Assembly (NCBI RefSeq): GCF_003931855.1
Contig: NZ_CP034248.1
Coordinates: 2,046,001-2,110,000 of the forward strand
Length of the DNA: 64,000 nucleotides
Reading direction: 5' to 3'
Source of the DNA: Paenibacillus lentus
GTDB taxonomy: Bacteria > Bacillota > Bacilli > Paenibacillales > Paenibacillaceae
Below are positions 1-9,672 of the stretch, piece after piece. A model generated the notes under the pieces. That model was not told the origin of the DNA. It saw only the letters and a list, made by a program, of their open reading frames with translations, and made no database searches. Position numbers and translations under genes: made by a program. Within the stretch, counting starts at the first letter, position 1. Each line of letters begins with the position of its first letter.

Positions 1-1623
1 CAAATGGACGGGAATCTTAAATTCATTATTCAGGACGTTGAGAACATCTCGCTGTTTCTGATCAGCCAAAGCGATGTGCAGCAGTATCTAAGCGCCGCGA
101 ACGAGGATGAGAAGGTAAAGTCGCGAATTGTAGGCATGATGATGAACCTGGCCAGCTCGAAAAGCTATATTGCTGATATTTCGATCGTTTCAAGAAAATT
201 CCCGGATACGATGTCCACGGCGACGCTGTATGAATCCGATTTGCCCAATCAGGTTAATATTCGCAAGGTAACGGATAAGATGTGGACCGGCGTGTATCAG
301 GTCAAGGACTATTCAGGTCTTAAAAATGTCATTACCTTTATTCGCCCACTGCGCAGTACGCATAATTACAGCGATCTCGGCTGGCTGGCGATCAGTATCG
401 ACGAGAAGGCGATATCGCAATATTGGTCGCAGCCTAAACTGGGGGAAGGGAGCGGACAGGTCGCACTTCTCAATGAGCATGGGCATATTTTGTCGGCGAC
501 TGAGAAGGGTTGGCTGTCGAAACCGCTGGATGAGCTGTATCCCAAGGTTATTGACCAGTTTAGTGCCAGCCTTTACGGGAGCACAACCTACGGCGAGGGA
601 GCGAGTAAGCAGACAATATTGCATTTTCGCGAGCCCAGCGTCGGCTGGATGCTGATCGGTTTTATTCCTTACGAGCAGTACAGTGCCCAAAATCGCTACA
701 TTTTGCAGTTAACGATCGCGGCTGTAGCGCTCGCAGTTATGATCAGCGTTGGCTTGATTCTGTTTGTCGTCCAGCGTGTAATGAATCCGCTACGGCTATT
801 GACCCGCTTGCTGGCTAAGATTGACCCGGAAGCTCCGCTTCCACTGTTCCCGGCGGATTCGGGCGATGAAATCGGCAAGCTGGGAGCGAGCTACAACATG
901 CTTGGCAGACATATCGAGAAGCTGAAAGCGGAGCTGATCCGAAATGAGGCGAGGAAAAAGGAGGCCGATATTCTGGCGCTGCAAGCCCAGATTAACCCGC
1001 ATTTTTTGTATAACACCTTGTCCTCGATTCACTGGATTGCGCTCATGGCCGATGAGAAGCGCATTGCCGGTATGGTCGAGGCACTGAGCGATTTTTTGAG
1101 GATCAGCCTTAACCAAGGCAAGGAGTTTTATCCGGTACGGCAGGAAATGGCCCACATTCAAAATTACGCACAGGTACAGGCGATTCGCTTTCCCGACAAA
1201 TTCAATATCGATTTCATCATCGATGAGAACTTGCAAAACAAATATATGCTGAAGCTGCTGCTGCAGCCTTTAGTGGAAAATGCGCTGATTCACGGTATCC
1301 AGAAAAAAGAGGGGATCGGCACGATCACCGTATATTTGGAGCAAAAGGGGAACGTCATGAGCTTCTTGGTATTGGATGACGGCATCGGCATGACCGAGGA
1401 GCGGCTGGCAGCGGTTCGGGCTAACTTACAGCCGAATGGAGAACAAGCGGAAGCGCGATTGACAACCCTAGCAAGCTATGGTCTGCGCAATGTTAATGAA
1501 CGGCTTATACTGCATTATGGTTCAGATGCTAGGCTTCAAATCGAAAGCAAGCTGCATGTCGGAACAAGAGTGTCCTTTTCAATTCCGATTCTGGAGGAAT
1601 ACGATGAGAATCATGATAGTTGA
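1..1623 (+). CDS. YesM-type sensor histidine kinase, 5' truncated
   Basis: Membrane sensor kinase that should phosphorylate the response regulator encoded next to it. The reading frame is already open at base 1, so the N-terminus (first membrane segment and part of the extracellular sensor domain) lies outside the window. Counting from the ATG at base 4, residues 1-230 are extracytoplasmic, about 232-256 form a membrane segment, and a HAMP region follows. The His_kinase domain has the motif QAQINPHFLYN with the phospho-acceptor at H333. A HATPase domain closes the protein (N box LVENALIHG, then DDGIGM). This layout is typical of the YesM/LytS class. The 3' end overlaps the regulator gene by 20 bases. 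The ligand cannot be read from the sequence; the following beta-mannosidase suggests a mannose-containing saccharide. Confidence 0.93.
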   Translation, partial: QMDGNLKFIIQDVENISLFLISQSDVQQYLSAANEDEKVKSRIVGMMMNLASSKSYIADISIVSRKFPDTMSTATLYESDLPNQVNIRKVTDKMWTGVYQVKDYSGLKNVITFIRPLRSTHNYSDLGWLAISIDEKAISQYWSQPKLGEGSGQVALLNEHGHILSATEKGWLSKPLDELYPKVIDQFSASLYGSTTYGEGASKQTILHFREPSVGWMLIGFIPYEQYSAQNRYILQLTIAAVALAVMISVGLILFVVQRVMNPLRLLTRLLAKIDPEAPLPLFPADSGDEIGKLGASYNMLGRHIEKLKAELIRNEARKKEADILALQAQINPHFLYNTLSSIHWIALMADEKRIAGMVEALSDFLRISLNQGKEFYPVRQEMAHIQNYAQVQAIRFPDKFNIDFIIDENLQNKYMLKLLLQPLVENALIHGIQKKEGIGTITVYLEQKGNVMSFLVLDDGIGMTEERLAAVRANLQPNGEQAEARLTTLASYGLRNVNERLILHYGSDARLQIESKLHVGTRVSFSIPILEEYDENHDS

Positions 1624-3193
1624 CGATGAAGTGATTATTAGAACCGGGCTGGCTCAAGTTATAAAATGGCATGAGATCGGAATCGAATTGCTGTCCCCGG
1701 CTGCCTCGGCGGAGGAAGCGTTGGAGCGGATACCGGGGGAGCGGCCGCATATATTGCTGACGGATATTCGGATGTCCGGGATGTCCGGTCTGGAATTGGC
1801 GGAAGAGGCCAGACGGATCAACCCGGATATCGAGGTGATCATTTTGTCCGGGCACGATGATTTTGTCTATACGCAGCAGGCGATCCGCCAGGATGTGTGC
1901 GACTATTTATTGAAGACGAGCAGACCGGAGGAAATCATCAAGACGGTGCTCAAAGCGAAGCGGCGCGTGCAGGAGCGTTGGGCTGCCCAAAGCCAGAATT
2001 ATCATCATAAAAAAGAAGAGATCAGCCGCTCGTTTGAGCAGTGGACCGTAGATGGTCAGCCGGAAGACGGCAGGGCTCTGGCAGATCCGCTTTTCCTGCC
2101 GTCATCTATAGATGAACTGCAGATCCAGAACTGGAAGAAGCAGGTGCTGATTATTGCCGCAGACGGCTGGAACGATTCGCAATCGGAAAATTTGCTGCTC
2201 TTTGCCGTTGAAAATCTGCTGAGCGATTTGCTGACTTGCACGACGATGATCCAAAAGAAACGAATCGTGGCTGCTGTATACCTCGACCCTCGAAAATACG
2301 ACATTGACGTCCCATACCGCCAAGCAATTCGCCATATTGAGATGATGATGAAATGTACGCTCTTCGTTGCTATTGGACAGCCGGTATTTCAACTGGAAAA
2401 GCTGCATGAGTCGTATTTGACCGCTGACGAGGCGTTTGGCTACCAGGTCATCATCGATCATAAAATGTGCAGCTATGAGGAGATCAAGCAGCGCAAGGGC
2501 GGTAAAACCGTCTGCACGTATGAGGAGGAAATCGAGCTATCCTCCATCCTGCTCGAGGGGGATCTCATCGCTTTGAAAAGCTGGGTGCAGCGGTTTATCA
2601 AGGAGCAGCGACAGGATCCGAATGCTACGCTGGAATCGCTGTCTGCGTGCCTGCATTCGGTTGTGATTGCCGCGCACCGCTGGCTTGAACGAGTGCTTAC
2701 GGCTACCGGGAGAGAGAAGCAGCTGGAACTGGACCATCCCCCTGCACCGTTTCATTTGAAGCGCGGAGAGGTCATTATTCCTCAAGACGCGCTATTCCAG
2801 CATCTCTATTCGGTGATGAAGACTTATCATACCCAGCATGCGGAAGGACAGACAGCGCATGTTCATAAAGCGATGGCCTTTATCGAGGAGCAATTGGAGC
2901 AGGATGTCAGCTTGCAGCAGGTGGCTAAGCATGTGCATTTGCATCCGAATCATCTGAGCGAGGTGTTTAAGAAGTCAACGGGGATGACCTTTGGCGATTT
3001 CGTCAGTCGCAGGAAAATGAGCCGGGCGATGGAAATTTTATCCGTATCCCCGGCCAAGATCAGTGAAGTTGCTTCACAAGTCGGGTATGAGGATGTCAAA
3101 TATTTCAGTAAAATTTTCAAAAAGCATACGGGGAAGACGCCTAGCGAATTTCGTGATGATCCTACGTTGAAGCTAGAGCCGCATGGAATGTAG
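1604..3193 (+). CDS. YesN-type response regulator, receiver plus AraC DNA-binding domain
   Basis: Transcription factor partner of the upstream kinase, 529 residues. An N-terminal receiver carries the acidic pair D7/D8, phospho-acceptor D54 in LLTDIRMSG and a conserved lysine in YLLKTS. A middle region of about 280 residues is not assigned. The C-terminal ~100 residues hold two AraC-type helix-turn-helix motifs (VSLQQVAKHVHLHPNHLSEVFK and ISEVASQVGYEDVKYFSKIFKK). The ATG at 1604 is chosen because it begins the receiver (MRIMIVDDE), follows GGAGG at a good distance and overlaps the kinase stop as usual for such pairs. It probably activates the adjacent beta-mannosidase gene; that target is inferred from position only. 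Confidence 0.93.
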   Translation: MRIMIVDDEVIIRTGLAQVIKWHEIGIELLSPAASAEEALERIPGERPHILLTDIRMSGMSGLELAEEARRINPDIEVIILSGHDDFVYTQQAIRQDVCDYLLKTSRPEEIIKTVLKAKRRVQERWAAQSQNYHHKKEEISRSFEQWTVDGQPEDGRALADPLFLPSSIDELQIQNWKKQVLIIAADGWNDSQSENLLLFAVENLLSDLLTCTTMIQKKRIVAAVYLDPRKYDIDVPYRQAIRHIEMMMKCTLFVAIGQPVFQLEKLHESYLTADEAFGYQVIIDHKMCSYEEIKQRKGGKTVCTYEEEIELSSILLEGDLIALKSWVQRFIKEQRQDPNATLESLSACLHSVVIAAHRWLERVLTATGREKQLELDHPPAPFHLKRGEVIIPQDALFQHLYSVMKTYHTQHAEGQTAHVHKAMAFIEEQLEQDVSLQQVAKHVHLHPNHLSEVFKKSTGMTFGDFVSRRKMSRAMEILSVSPAKISEVASQVGYEDVKYFSKIFKKHTGKTPSEFRDDPTLKLEPHGM

Positions 3194-3233
3194 ACATAAT
3201 TTAGTATCATATTCGTCGAAAGGGGAGAGAGGC

Positions 3234-5792
3234 ATGGAGCTTGAAGGACTGTGGCAACTACAGCATTTTGATGTCGGTCAAGTGAAGCCTATGGATATTG
3301 CATCGCCGGGTCTTGATGATCGATTCTGGATTACGGCGCAGGTGCCGGGCGACGTTCATTCCGCATTGATTGAACGGAACATCATCGATGATCCGTATTT
3401 CGGACATAACGATGCCAAGAGCCGCTGGATTGAGCAGAAGGAATGGTGGTATCGCATCGGATTTGATTATACTTGGCCGGAGGGCGAGGATGATCATCAG
3501 CTGGAGCTGACGTTTGGCGGGCTGGATACGTATGCTACGATATATGTCAATGGCCATGAGATTGGAGCGACAAGCAATATGCTTATGGCGCATACATTTA
3601 ATGTCACTCGCGTCATGAGACGCGGCTGGAACTGTATCGCTGTGAAATTTGATCCCTTACATTTGCATCATCAGGACAAGGAACAGTTCCAGTGGTCTTC
3701 CTATACGAAGGAGCGCCCCTGGATTCGTAAGGCCGCGATGAATTACGGCTGGGATTGGGGGCCGCGCATGGTTACCGTTGGCATCTGGGGCAAGGTGACG
3801 ATTGAACGGCGAATCAGAGCGAAGATTGATGGCGTATACGCTCGGACGATCACAGCGGATCAGGCTCAAGCAACCGTGCGGGTCGACGTCGATGTGAAGG
3901 CTTATCGCAACAAGCGACTTTCTTATGGCGCGAATTCGTTATACGGCACCTTGTCACAGTTACCACAGATGGAATGTGAAATCCGTTTACTGAGCGAGTC
4001 TGGTGACGAAGTAGCCAGCTCTCGTCAGCCTGTGGAGGGCAAGAAGGTAACGAAGGATTTGCATGTGGATGCGCCTCGTTACTGGTGGACGCATGATTTA
4101 GGGGAGCCTTATTTATACAACCTCGAGGTGAGGCTTTTTGTCGGGGGACAGCAGGTCGATTTCTATCAGCAGCGCTTCGGAATTCGAACCATTGAATTGG
4201 AGCTGCACAATGAAGCTGGAGAATCATCCTTCGCCTTTGTGCTGAATGGGGTGAAGCTGTTCGCCAAGGGAGCAAACTGGATTCCGGTTGATCATTTTAT
4301 CGGAGCGGCTCCCGATCAGAGGTATCGTCATTTGATCGAGCTCGCTGTTGATTGCAATATGAACATGCTTCGCGTATGGGCGGGCGGGATTTATGAGAAG
4401 GACGTGTTCTATGACGAATGCGACCGGCTTGGCGTGTTAGTCTGGCAGGATTTTGCCTTTGCAAATGCGCTGTTCCCGGACTTTAACCGCGACTTTATGG
4501 ACAATGTCAGAGCCGAAGTGATCTATAACGTAAAACGGCTGCGTAATCGAGCTTCTCTAGCGTTATGGTGCGGCAATAACGAAATCGACTGGCTGTATGA
4601 CATGAAATCTTCCGGCGGGGATATTACTTGCCCGTTCTACGGCGAGAGCATCTACCATGAGCTGATTCCTGAAGTACTGGAGGAGCTGGATGGAAGCCGG
4701 GCCTATTGGCCATCTTCGCCATTTGGCGGCAATGATGCTAATGATCCGGATATTGGAGATCGCCATAATTGGCAGGTATGGCACGGCTCCGTGTACCCGC
4801 GCAAATCCGGGGAGGCACCGCTGCTCGATTATAGTGTAGAAGGGGTTACATTTAAAAATTATAAAAAGGATTTCACCTTATTCAGCAGTGAATTCGGAAT
4901 GCATGCCTCCGCTAATCGGCATACCTTGGAGAAAAATATACCCGAAGGTGAATTTTACTGGGGCAGCGTGGAAATGGCGTATCGGAATAAGGATACGAAT
5001 CACCAGAAAGGGATTTTGCTCATGGAGGGCTATACCGGTATTCCGCAGACGATTGAGGAGTACATGAAATTTTCCATGTTGACGCAAGCTGAAGGCTTAA
5101 AATACGGCATCGAGCACTATCGCCGCAATAAACGCCGAACGAGCGGAACCCTGGTGTGGCAGCTCAATGACAGCTGGCCGGGGACGAGTTGGTCTGTTAT
5201 TGATTATGAGCTGTTGCCGAAAGCCTCCTATTATTATATGAAGAAGTTTTATCATCCCTTGTTGCTGTCGATTCATCATGACGCTGGGCAGCCGCTTCAG
5301 ATTTGGGTCGTCAATGATACATTGGAGGCTTATGAGGGCAAGGTTGTGCTGAAGGTGTATGATTATGCTGGAACAGAGGTATATAGCCAAGAATTCCCTG
5401 CTGTCCTTCCTGGCAATGCGGCCGTTCAGCTCGGCAGCTTGGTGGAAAGCGAGGTGCTTGGCGGAAGACCGGCCAACGAGGTAGTGGTTAAGTTATCCTC
5501 CGAGGGCTTTGTTGCTCCGAGCAATTTATACTATTTGCGTGATCAGAAGGATTTGGATCTGCCCCCCGCTTCATTGCAGGTTGAAATTGATGAGCAGGAG
5601 CAGAGGGTAAGCATCACGGCGAAGGATCATTTGGCACGAATGGTCGTTTTGGATTTGCCGCAAGGCCATGTAAGGTTCAGCGACAATTATTTCGATCTGC
5701 TGCCGGGCGAGAGCAAGACGGTTCATATTCGGCATTTGGATGGCGGGACTGTGCTGCTGGATCAACTGCAAGTTAGCATGCTGAATGGCTGA
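3234..5792 (+). CDS. GH2 beta-mannosidase
   Basis: Cytoplasmic exo-glycosidase of 852 residues that should release beta-linked mannose from the non-reducing ends of imported manno-oligosaccharides. The N-terminal sugar-binding domain (about 1-180, WWYRIGFDYTWP and NYGWDWGPRMV) and Ig-like domain lead to a TIM barrel with LRVWAGGIYEKDVFYDECD and VWQDFAFANA, both typical of beta-mannosidases rather than beta-galactosidases. The acid/base is E450 in WCGNNEIDW and the nucleophile E553 in SSEFGMHAS. No signal peptide is present. The ATG at 3234 follows AGGGGAGAG; an earlier in-frame ATG (3183) overlaps the regulator and has no comparable site. It forms the last gene of the two-component operon and is followed by a terminator. 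Confidence 0.93.
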   Translation: MELEGLWQLQHFDVGQVKPMDIASPGLDDRFWITAQVPGDVHSALIERNIIDDPYFGHNDAKSRWIEQKEWWYRIGFDYTWPEGEDDHQLELTFGGLDTYATIYVNGHEIGATSNMLMAHTFNVTRVMRRGWNCIAVKFDPLHLHHQDKEQFQWSSYTKERPWIRKAAMNYGWDWGPRMVTVGIWGKVTIERRIRAKIDGVYARTITADQAQATVRVDVDVKAYRNKRLSYGANSLYGTLSQLPQMECEIRLLSESGDEVASSRQPVEGKKVTKDLHVDAPRYWWTHDLGEPYLYNLEVRLFVGGQQVDFYQQRFGIRTIELELHNEAGESSFAFVLNGVKLFAKGANWIPVDHFIGAAPDQRYRHLIELAVDCNMNMLRVWAGGIYEKDVFYDECDRLGVLVWQDFAFANALFPDFNRDFMDNVRAEVIYNVKRLRNRASLALWCGNNEIDWLYDMKSSGGDITCPFYGESIYHELIPEVLEELDGSRAYWPSSPFGGNDANDPDIGDRHNWQVWHGSVYPRKSGEAPLLDYSVEGVTFKNYKKDFTLFSSEFGMHASANRHTLEKNIPEGEFYWGSVEMAYRNKDTNHQKGILLMEGYTGIPQTIEEYMKFSMLTQAEGLKYGIEHYRRNKRRTSGTLVWQLNDSWPGTSWSVIDYELLPKASYYYMKKFYHPLLLSIHHDAGQPLQIWVVNDTLEAYEGKVVLKVYDYAGTEVYSQEFPAVLPGNAAVQLGSLVESEVLGGRPANEVVVKLSSEGFVAPSNLYYLRDQKDLDLPPASLQVEIDEQEQRVSITAKDHLARMVVLDLPQGHVRFSDNYFDLLPGESKTVHIRHLDGGTVLLDQLQVSMLNG

Positions 5793-5850
5793 AGGGAATG
5801 GAGTTTAGGAGTGTAGCTCGTCTAAATAAACAAGTAAAGATTATATTATG

Positions 5851-5892
5851 CAACACCTGGTTACAGTATGTTACTGGGTGTTGTTTTTGTTT
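5851..5892 (+). terminator. Intrinsic terminator after the beta-mannosidase gene
   Basis: Outer arms CAACACC and GGTGTTG enclose an inner CAGTA/TACTG hairpin, followed by TTTTTGTTTT. It lies about 60 bases after the GH2 stop codon. Confidence 0.85.
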
Positions 5893-6023
5893 TGTCGAAT
5901 GATAGCGAATTTTAGCGAATTTTAATCTTTTATATGTCGATTATGTGTTATGCTTACATCATTCTAGGGTATCTCATCCTTTCGAGAAGACGACAATTAA
6001 GTATGTGCAGCGAGGGATCTTCG

Positions 6024-7100
6024 ATGTTTGAGAGTTTGGTCAATAATTTTACGACTCTAACGACCTTTTTGTTTTTAGGAAATATATTCCGGACCAAATA
6101 TTTATTGAAAAGCAGCTTTAAGGATCGCGGCAGGCGCATTGTATTGGGATTTGCTTTGGGCTTTTTTGGTGTTGTACACATGTATTTTACCTTTCCGATT
6201 ACAGACGATGTATTCGCCGATTTCCGCCAGCTGCCGATACTCATCTCGGTATACTTGGGCGGATTTACGTCGGGAGGAATAGCGACGCTTATCATCTCGA
6301 TTTATCGCATGTTTTTCCTCCAAGGGGTGAGTCAGGTCTCTATTTTCGGAGGAGGCATTAATGCCATATTCACACTGATCATCGCCCTTCTCTTTATTCA
6401 ACACCGCAAGCTTTCTTTCAAAAGGTGGTTAGCCGCGCTATCTCTGTCCATATTGGCCACGGACATCGCCTTTTACTTCACGCTGGAGGGGGATTCTAGT
6501 ACAGAAGCGATCGTGATCTTTAGTATGATTGTCGCTCTTGGAGGAATTTTTACTTATTCGATGCTGCAATATTTACAGAAGTCGGGCGACTCCCTTCGCA
6601 TATTGAGAGAAGCCGCCCATCGCGACTTTCTGACGGGATTGTATAATGCCAGAGCATTTGAAGTGCTGATGCAGCAAAAAATAGATTCCTTCCATCGCTA
6701 TCAAATTCCATTTACTCTGCTTATGGTCGATATCGATCATTTTAAAAAAGTGAACGACACATACGGACATGCGGCGGGGGATGCGGTATTATCTCAGCTT
6801 GCTGATCTGCTGAGAGATACCTTTCGCCCTGGGGATGAAATCGCCCGTAAAGGCGGTGAAGAGTTCGTTATTATTGTGGATAATTGCGATAAGGAGAAGA
6901 TTGTTCATATTGCTGAGCGATTACGGCACAATGTGGAGAGTGAGCCCTTTTTGCTGCCGCAGGGACTGGTGCTTCATTTGACTATTTCCGCAGGAAGTGC
7001 AACATATCCTGACATCGACGAAGAGCAGTTGCTCAATATGGCGGATCGGGCATTGTATAGAGCAAAGAAATCGGGGAGAAATCAGGTTTGGCGGGCTTAA
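6024..7100 (+). CDS. Membrane diguanylate cyclase, 5TMR-LYT sensor plus GGDEF
   Basis: Likely synthesises cyclic di-GMP from two GTP. The 358-residue protein begins with about five membrane helices that resemble the 5TM LytS/YhcK-type sensor (for example ISVYLGGFTSGGIATLIISIYR). A cytoplasmic GGDEF domain spans about 190-355 with an intact active site, G277-G278-E279-E280-F281. Five residues upstream is an RxxD inhibitory I-site (RPGD), so product inhibition is expected. The ATG at 6024 is preferred because GCGAGGGA precedes it by 7 bases; the frame is open back to 5934. It stands alone between two terminators. No EAL partner is in the window and its signal is unknown. Confidence 0.9.
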   Translation: MFESLVNNFTTLTTFLFLGNIFRTKYLLKSSFKDRGRRIVLGFALGFFGVVHMYFTFPITDDVFADFRQLPILISVYLGGFTSGGIATLIISIYRMFFLQGVSQVSIFGGGINAIFTLIIALLFIQHRKLSFKRWLAALSLSILATDIAFYFTLEGDSSTEAIVIFSMIVALGGIFTYSMLQYLQKSGDSLRILREAAHRDFLTGLYNARAFEVLMQQKIDSFHRYQIPFTLLMVDIDHFKKVNDTYGHAAGDAVLSQLADLLRDTFRPGDEIARKGGEEFVIIVDNCDKEKIVHIAERLRHNVESEPFLLPQGLVLHLTISAGSATYPDIDEEQLLNMADRALYRAKKSGRNQVWRA

Positions 7101-7117
7101 CGCCAGGCCTTTTTTTA
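7089..7117 (+). terminator. Terminator overlapping the end of the GGDEF gene
   Basis: TGGCG ... CGCCA hairpin followed by GGCC and a run of seven T; the stop codon TAA sits in the loop. Confidence 0.6.
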
Positions 7118-7232
7118 TGCGGAAAATTAGGTTGATGTGCAGGAATAGGAAGAACAAATTGAATATAATGTATGATTTTACCGTTTCATTGGCAAAATAA
7201 CCGGACTGAGTATAGGTGAAAGGATATTTATT

Positions 7233-8579
7233 ATGCCAACGAAGCGCACTGAGCAACGGGTGGAGGAATGGCTGTCTGAGCAATTGTCCGACACGATGGA
7301 TTTTGAAGAACGATCTTTAGGGAAATCCATAAAAATTGCATTTATGAAGAGTTTAAGCGATTCGGATACGGTGAAACGATTCATTGTCGTACCTTCTTAT
7401 GAGATGGACTTGCCAGCTTACGAGAGTTATATAGCTACATTCCCGGGCTGCGAAAAGTCACAGGATAAACAGAAGGTATTAGAATTCGTTCTAAAAGGCT
7501 ACATTTATATTCGAATTGAAGCCAACAGTTATCTATTTGATGCGAAGAAGACCGAGTATAGCGGAATCTCTGCAAACATCACTGAGGCGATAGTGCAGGG
7601 GCCGAATGATGCGCTGACAGAGAACATCGAAACCAACATGAATTTGATTCGCCGCCGCTATCAGTCGAAGGATTTGAAGATAGAGCCCATAACGATCGGC
7701 AATGTGTCCAAGACTACGGTGGCTGTCATGTACGATGCTTCCCGGGTGGACAGGGAAGTGCTGGAGGAAATGCGAAAGCGATTATCCAAGATTTCAGTTG
7801 ATATTTTGCAGTCTGCGGGTGAATTGGAGAAATATCTCAGCGAGCGTAAGTATCGCATGTTCCCGACGACAATTGTAACGGAGAGACCCGACCGGGTTGT
7901 ATTTAATCTGGCTGAGGGCAAGGTGGCCTTGCTTATGGATACCGTGGACTACGCCATTATTGCCCCTAGCATATTTAATGATTTCTTTACGGCCATGGAT
8001 GATAAAATCCAGGTTCCTTTAGTTGGATGGTTCATGAAAATTATCCGCTATGTCGGATTATTCATTACGGTTACCCTCCCTGCCTTTTACGTCGCCTTCA
8101 CTTCCTATAATCCAGAAATATTGAAGGTACAGATTACACTCCTCATTGCGGGAAGCCGTGCGGCCGTGCCGTATCCGTCTTTTGTGGAGGTGGGCTTGAT
8201 GCTGCTTATGATGGAATTTCTGATTGAGGCGAGTTTACGGCTTCCCAAAGCGATCGGACCCACTGCTACAACGGTTGGAGGTCTTATTTTGGGTCAAGCG
8301 GCAACGCAGGCCGGGCTGGTCAGCAATATCATGATCATTATCGTTTCGGCGGTAGCCATCTCCAATTTTGTAATTCCGCTGAATATGATGGCCTTTACCG
8401 TTAGGGTGCTTAAGTATTTCTTTATTTTTTTTGCGGCTATATTCGGTTTGATTGGCATCGTGGTGAGCATGATCGGACTTATCATGTATCTGTCTGAGAT
8501 ACGCAGCTTCGGGAAGCCATATATGAAGATCTTTGCTATAGAGGGTAAACAAGGCAAGGGAGACCAGCAAAATGGTTAA
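7233..8579 (+). CDS. Spore germination receptor subunit A (GerAA/GerKA family)
   Basis: Inner spore-membrane subunit of a nutrient germinant receptor, 448 residues. The N-terminal ~240 residues are hydrophilic, followed by a hydrophobic C-terminal half with four or more helices and the family segment QITLLIAGSRAAVPYPSFVEVGLMLLMMEF. The final ~30 residues are polar. At 448 residues it is somewhat shorter than many family members (about 480-550). It starts an A-B-C operon and overlaps subunit B by 8 bases. Upstream, TGTATG - 18 bp - CAAAATA is a loose match to a sigma-G (forespore) promoter; that is only suggestive. The germinant cannot be inferred. Confidence 0.93.
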   Translation: MPTKRTEQRVEEWLSEQLSDTMDFEERSLGKSIKIAFMKSLSDSDTVKRFIVVPSYEMDLPAYESYIATFPGCEKSQDKQKVLEFVLKGYIYIRIEANSYLFDAKKTEYSGISANITEAIVQGPNDALTENIETNMNLIRRRYQSKDLKIEPITIGNVSKTTVAVMYDASRVDREVLEEMRKRLSKISVDILQSAGELEKYLSERKYRMFPTTIVTERPDRVVFNLAEGKVALLMDTVDYAIIAPSIFNDFFTAMDDKIQVPLVGWFMKIIRYVGLFITVTLPAFYVAFTSYNPEILKVQITLLIAGSRAAVPYPSFVEVGLMLLMMEFLIEASLRLPKAIGPTATTVGGLILGQAATQAGLVSNIMIIIVSAVAISNFVIPLNMMAFTVRVLKYFFIFFAAIFGLIGIVVSMIGLIMYLSEIRSFGKPYMKIFAIEGKQGKGDQQNG

Positions 8580-9672
8580 GGAAAAATATTTTTACTACTT
8601 GTATTTGATCAATGCGTTGATTAACATCATTCACTTTGTTCCCAGAGTCCTCATCGAACATCGATTTGAGGGCGCTTTAATGTCCATTTTCATTTCGGTC
8701 ATCATAGGAACAGGATTGCTGGTCAGCTTTATAAAGCTGATCAGCAATTTTCCCGGGGAAGGTCTGCCCGAGCTTTTTTATGGCAGCCTTCCCAAAATGA
8801 TAGGTGTTCCCCTGCTCATTTTTTTCGCGTTCCTATGGTATGAAGCCGGTGCCATTAATTTAGCTGTTTATGCTGACATTACGCGGCGCTATATAAGCCC
8901 TGACGCCTCCCCGTTAGTTGTAATCATCTTCTTTTTACTGCTGGTTACCCTGTGCAGCCGGCTTAAAACGGAATCGATCCTGTATGCTCTTGAGACGACT
9001 ATTATTATCAACGTTCCTCTGATGGTCTATATGCTGATCAAAGCTCTGGTGAATCCAAATTTTAGCTGGGATGCGGTTATGCAGGTCATTACTCATCTCT
9101 GGACTGCGCCGAACTATGAATCGATTGCTGGGGCGACGTTTATTTTCACGGGCTATGTCAATCTGGCTATTTTTAATCGTGCTTTTAGTAGCCTGAAGCC
9201 CAGACATTTATGGCTGATCCCCATATCCGGATTATTGGTTCTACTCGTTACCCTGCTTGTTCCTATAGGATATCATGGGACGATTGGCGTGGAGGATCAG
9301 GTATATAAGTGGTTCTCCACAGCTGATTCCATTCGCAGTGAATTTTTTCTTGTGGAGCGCGTGCTGTTTATATTCTATTTCACCTGTTTATCCTTAACTT
9401 TGGTTAGTGCGGTCATTCAATGGCATAATGCGTTAGAAATTGTGAAAGCCATATCTGTCAAAAGAAAGCCAAAAGAGTTGAAAGCTGCTTCGAATAAGGA
9501 TTGGTGGGTTCTTGCCCCGATGGCCTTGGGTACAATAGGAATGGAGTATTGGTTTGATGAAGATATTCTGCGCATATTCGGACAATGGTTTCTTAATGTT
9601 CGTCTGATCGGAGAAGTGCTGTTTGTCGCCACGATGTTCGTTGTGTATCGGAGGAGGAAAAAGAGGGCATGA
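8572..9672 (+). CDS. Spore germination receptor subunit B (GerAB-type permease)
   Basis: Integral membrane subunit of the germinant receptor, 366 residues, related to amino-acid permeases of the APC superfamily. It has about ten hydrophobic segments over the full length (for example VVIIFFLLLVTLC, FIFTGYVNLAIFNRAF, FLFVERVLFIFYFTCLSLTLVSAV). It is the probable site of germinant recognition according to what is known of the family. The start ATG overlaps subunit A by 8 bases and the stop overlaps subunit C by 4 bases, so the three products are translationally coupled. The C-terminus ends in a basic tail (VYRRRKKRA). Confidence 0.93.
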   Translation: MVKEKYFYYLYLINALINIIHFVPRVLIEHRFEGALMSIFISVIIGTGLLVSFIKLISNFPGEGLPELFYGSLPKMIGVPLLIFFAFLWYEAGAINLAVYADITRRYISPDASPLVVIIFFLLLVTLCSRLKTESILYALETTIIINVPLMVYMLIKALVNPNFSWDAVMQVITHLWTAPNYESIAGATFIFTGYVNLAIFNRAFSSLKPRHLWLIPISGLLVLLVTLLVPIGYHGTIGVEDQVYKWFSTADSIRSEFFLVERVLFIFYFTCLSLTLVSAVIQWHNALEIVKAISVKRKPKELKAASNKDWWVLAPMALGTIGMEYWFDEDILRIFGQWFLNVRLIGEVLFVATMFVVYRRRKKRA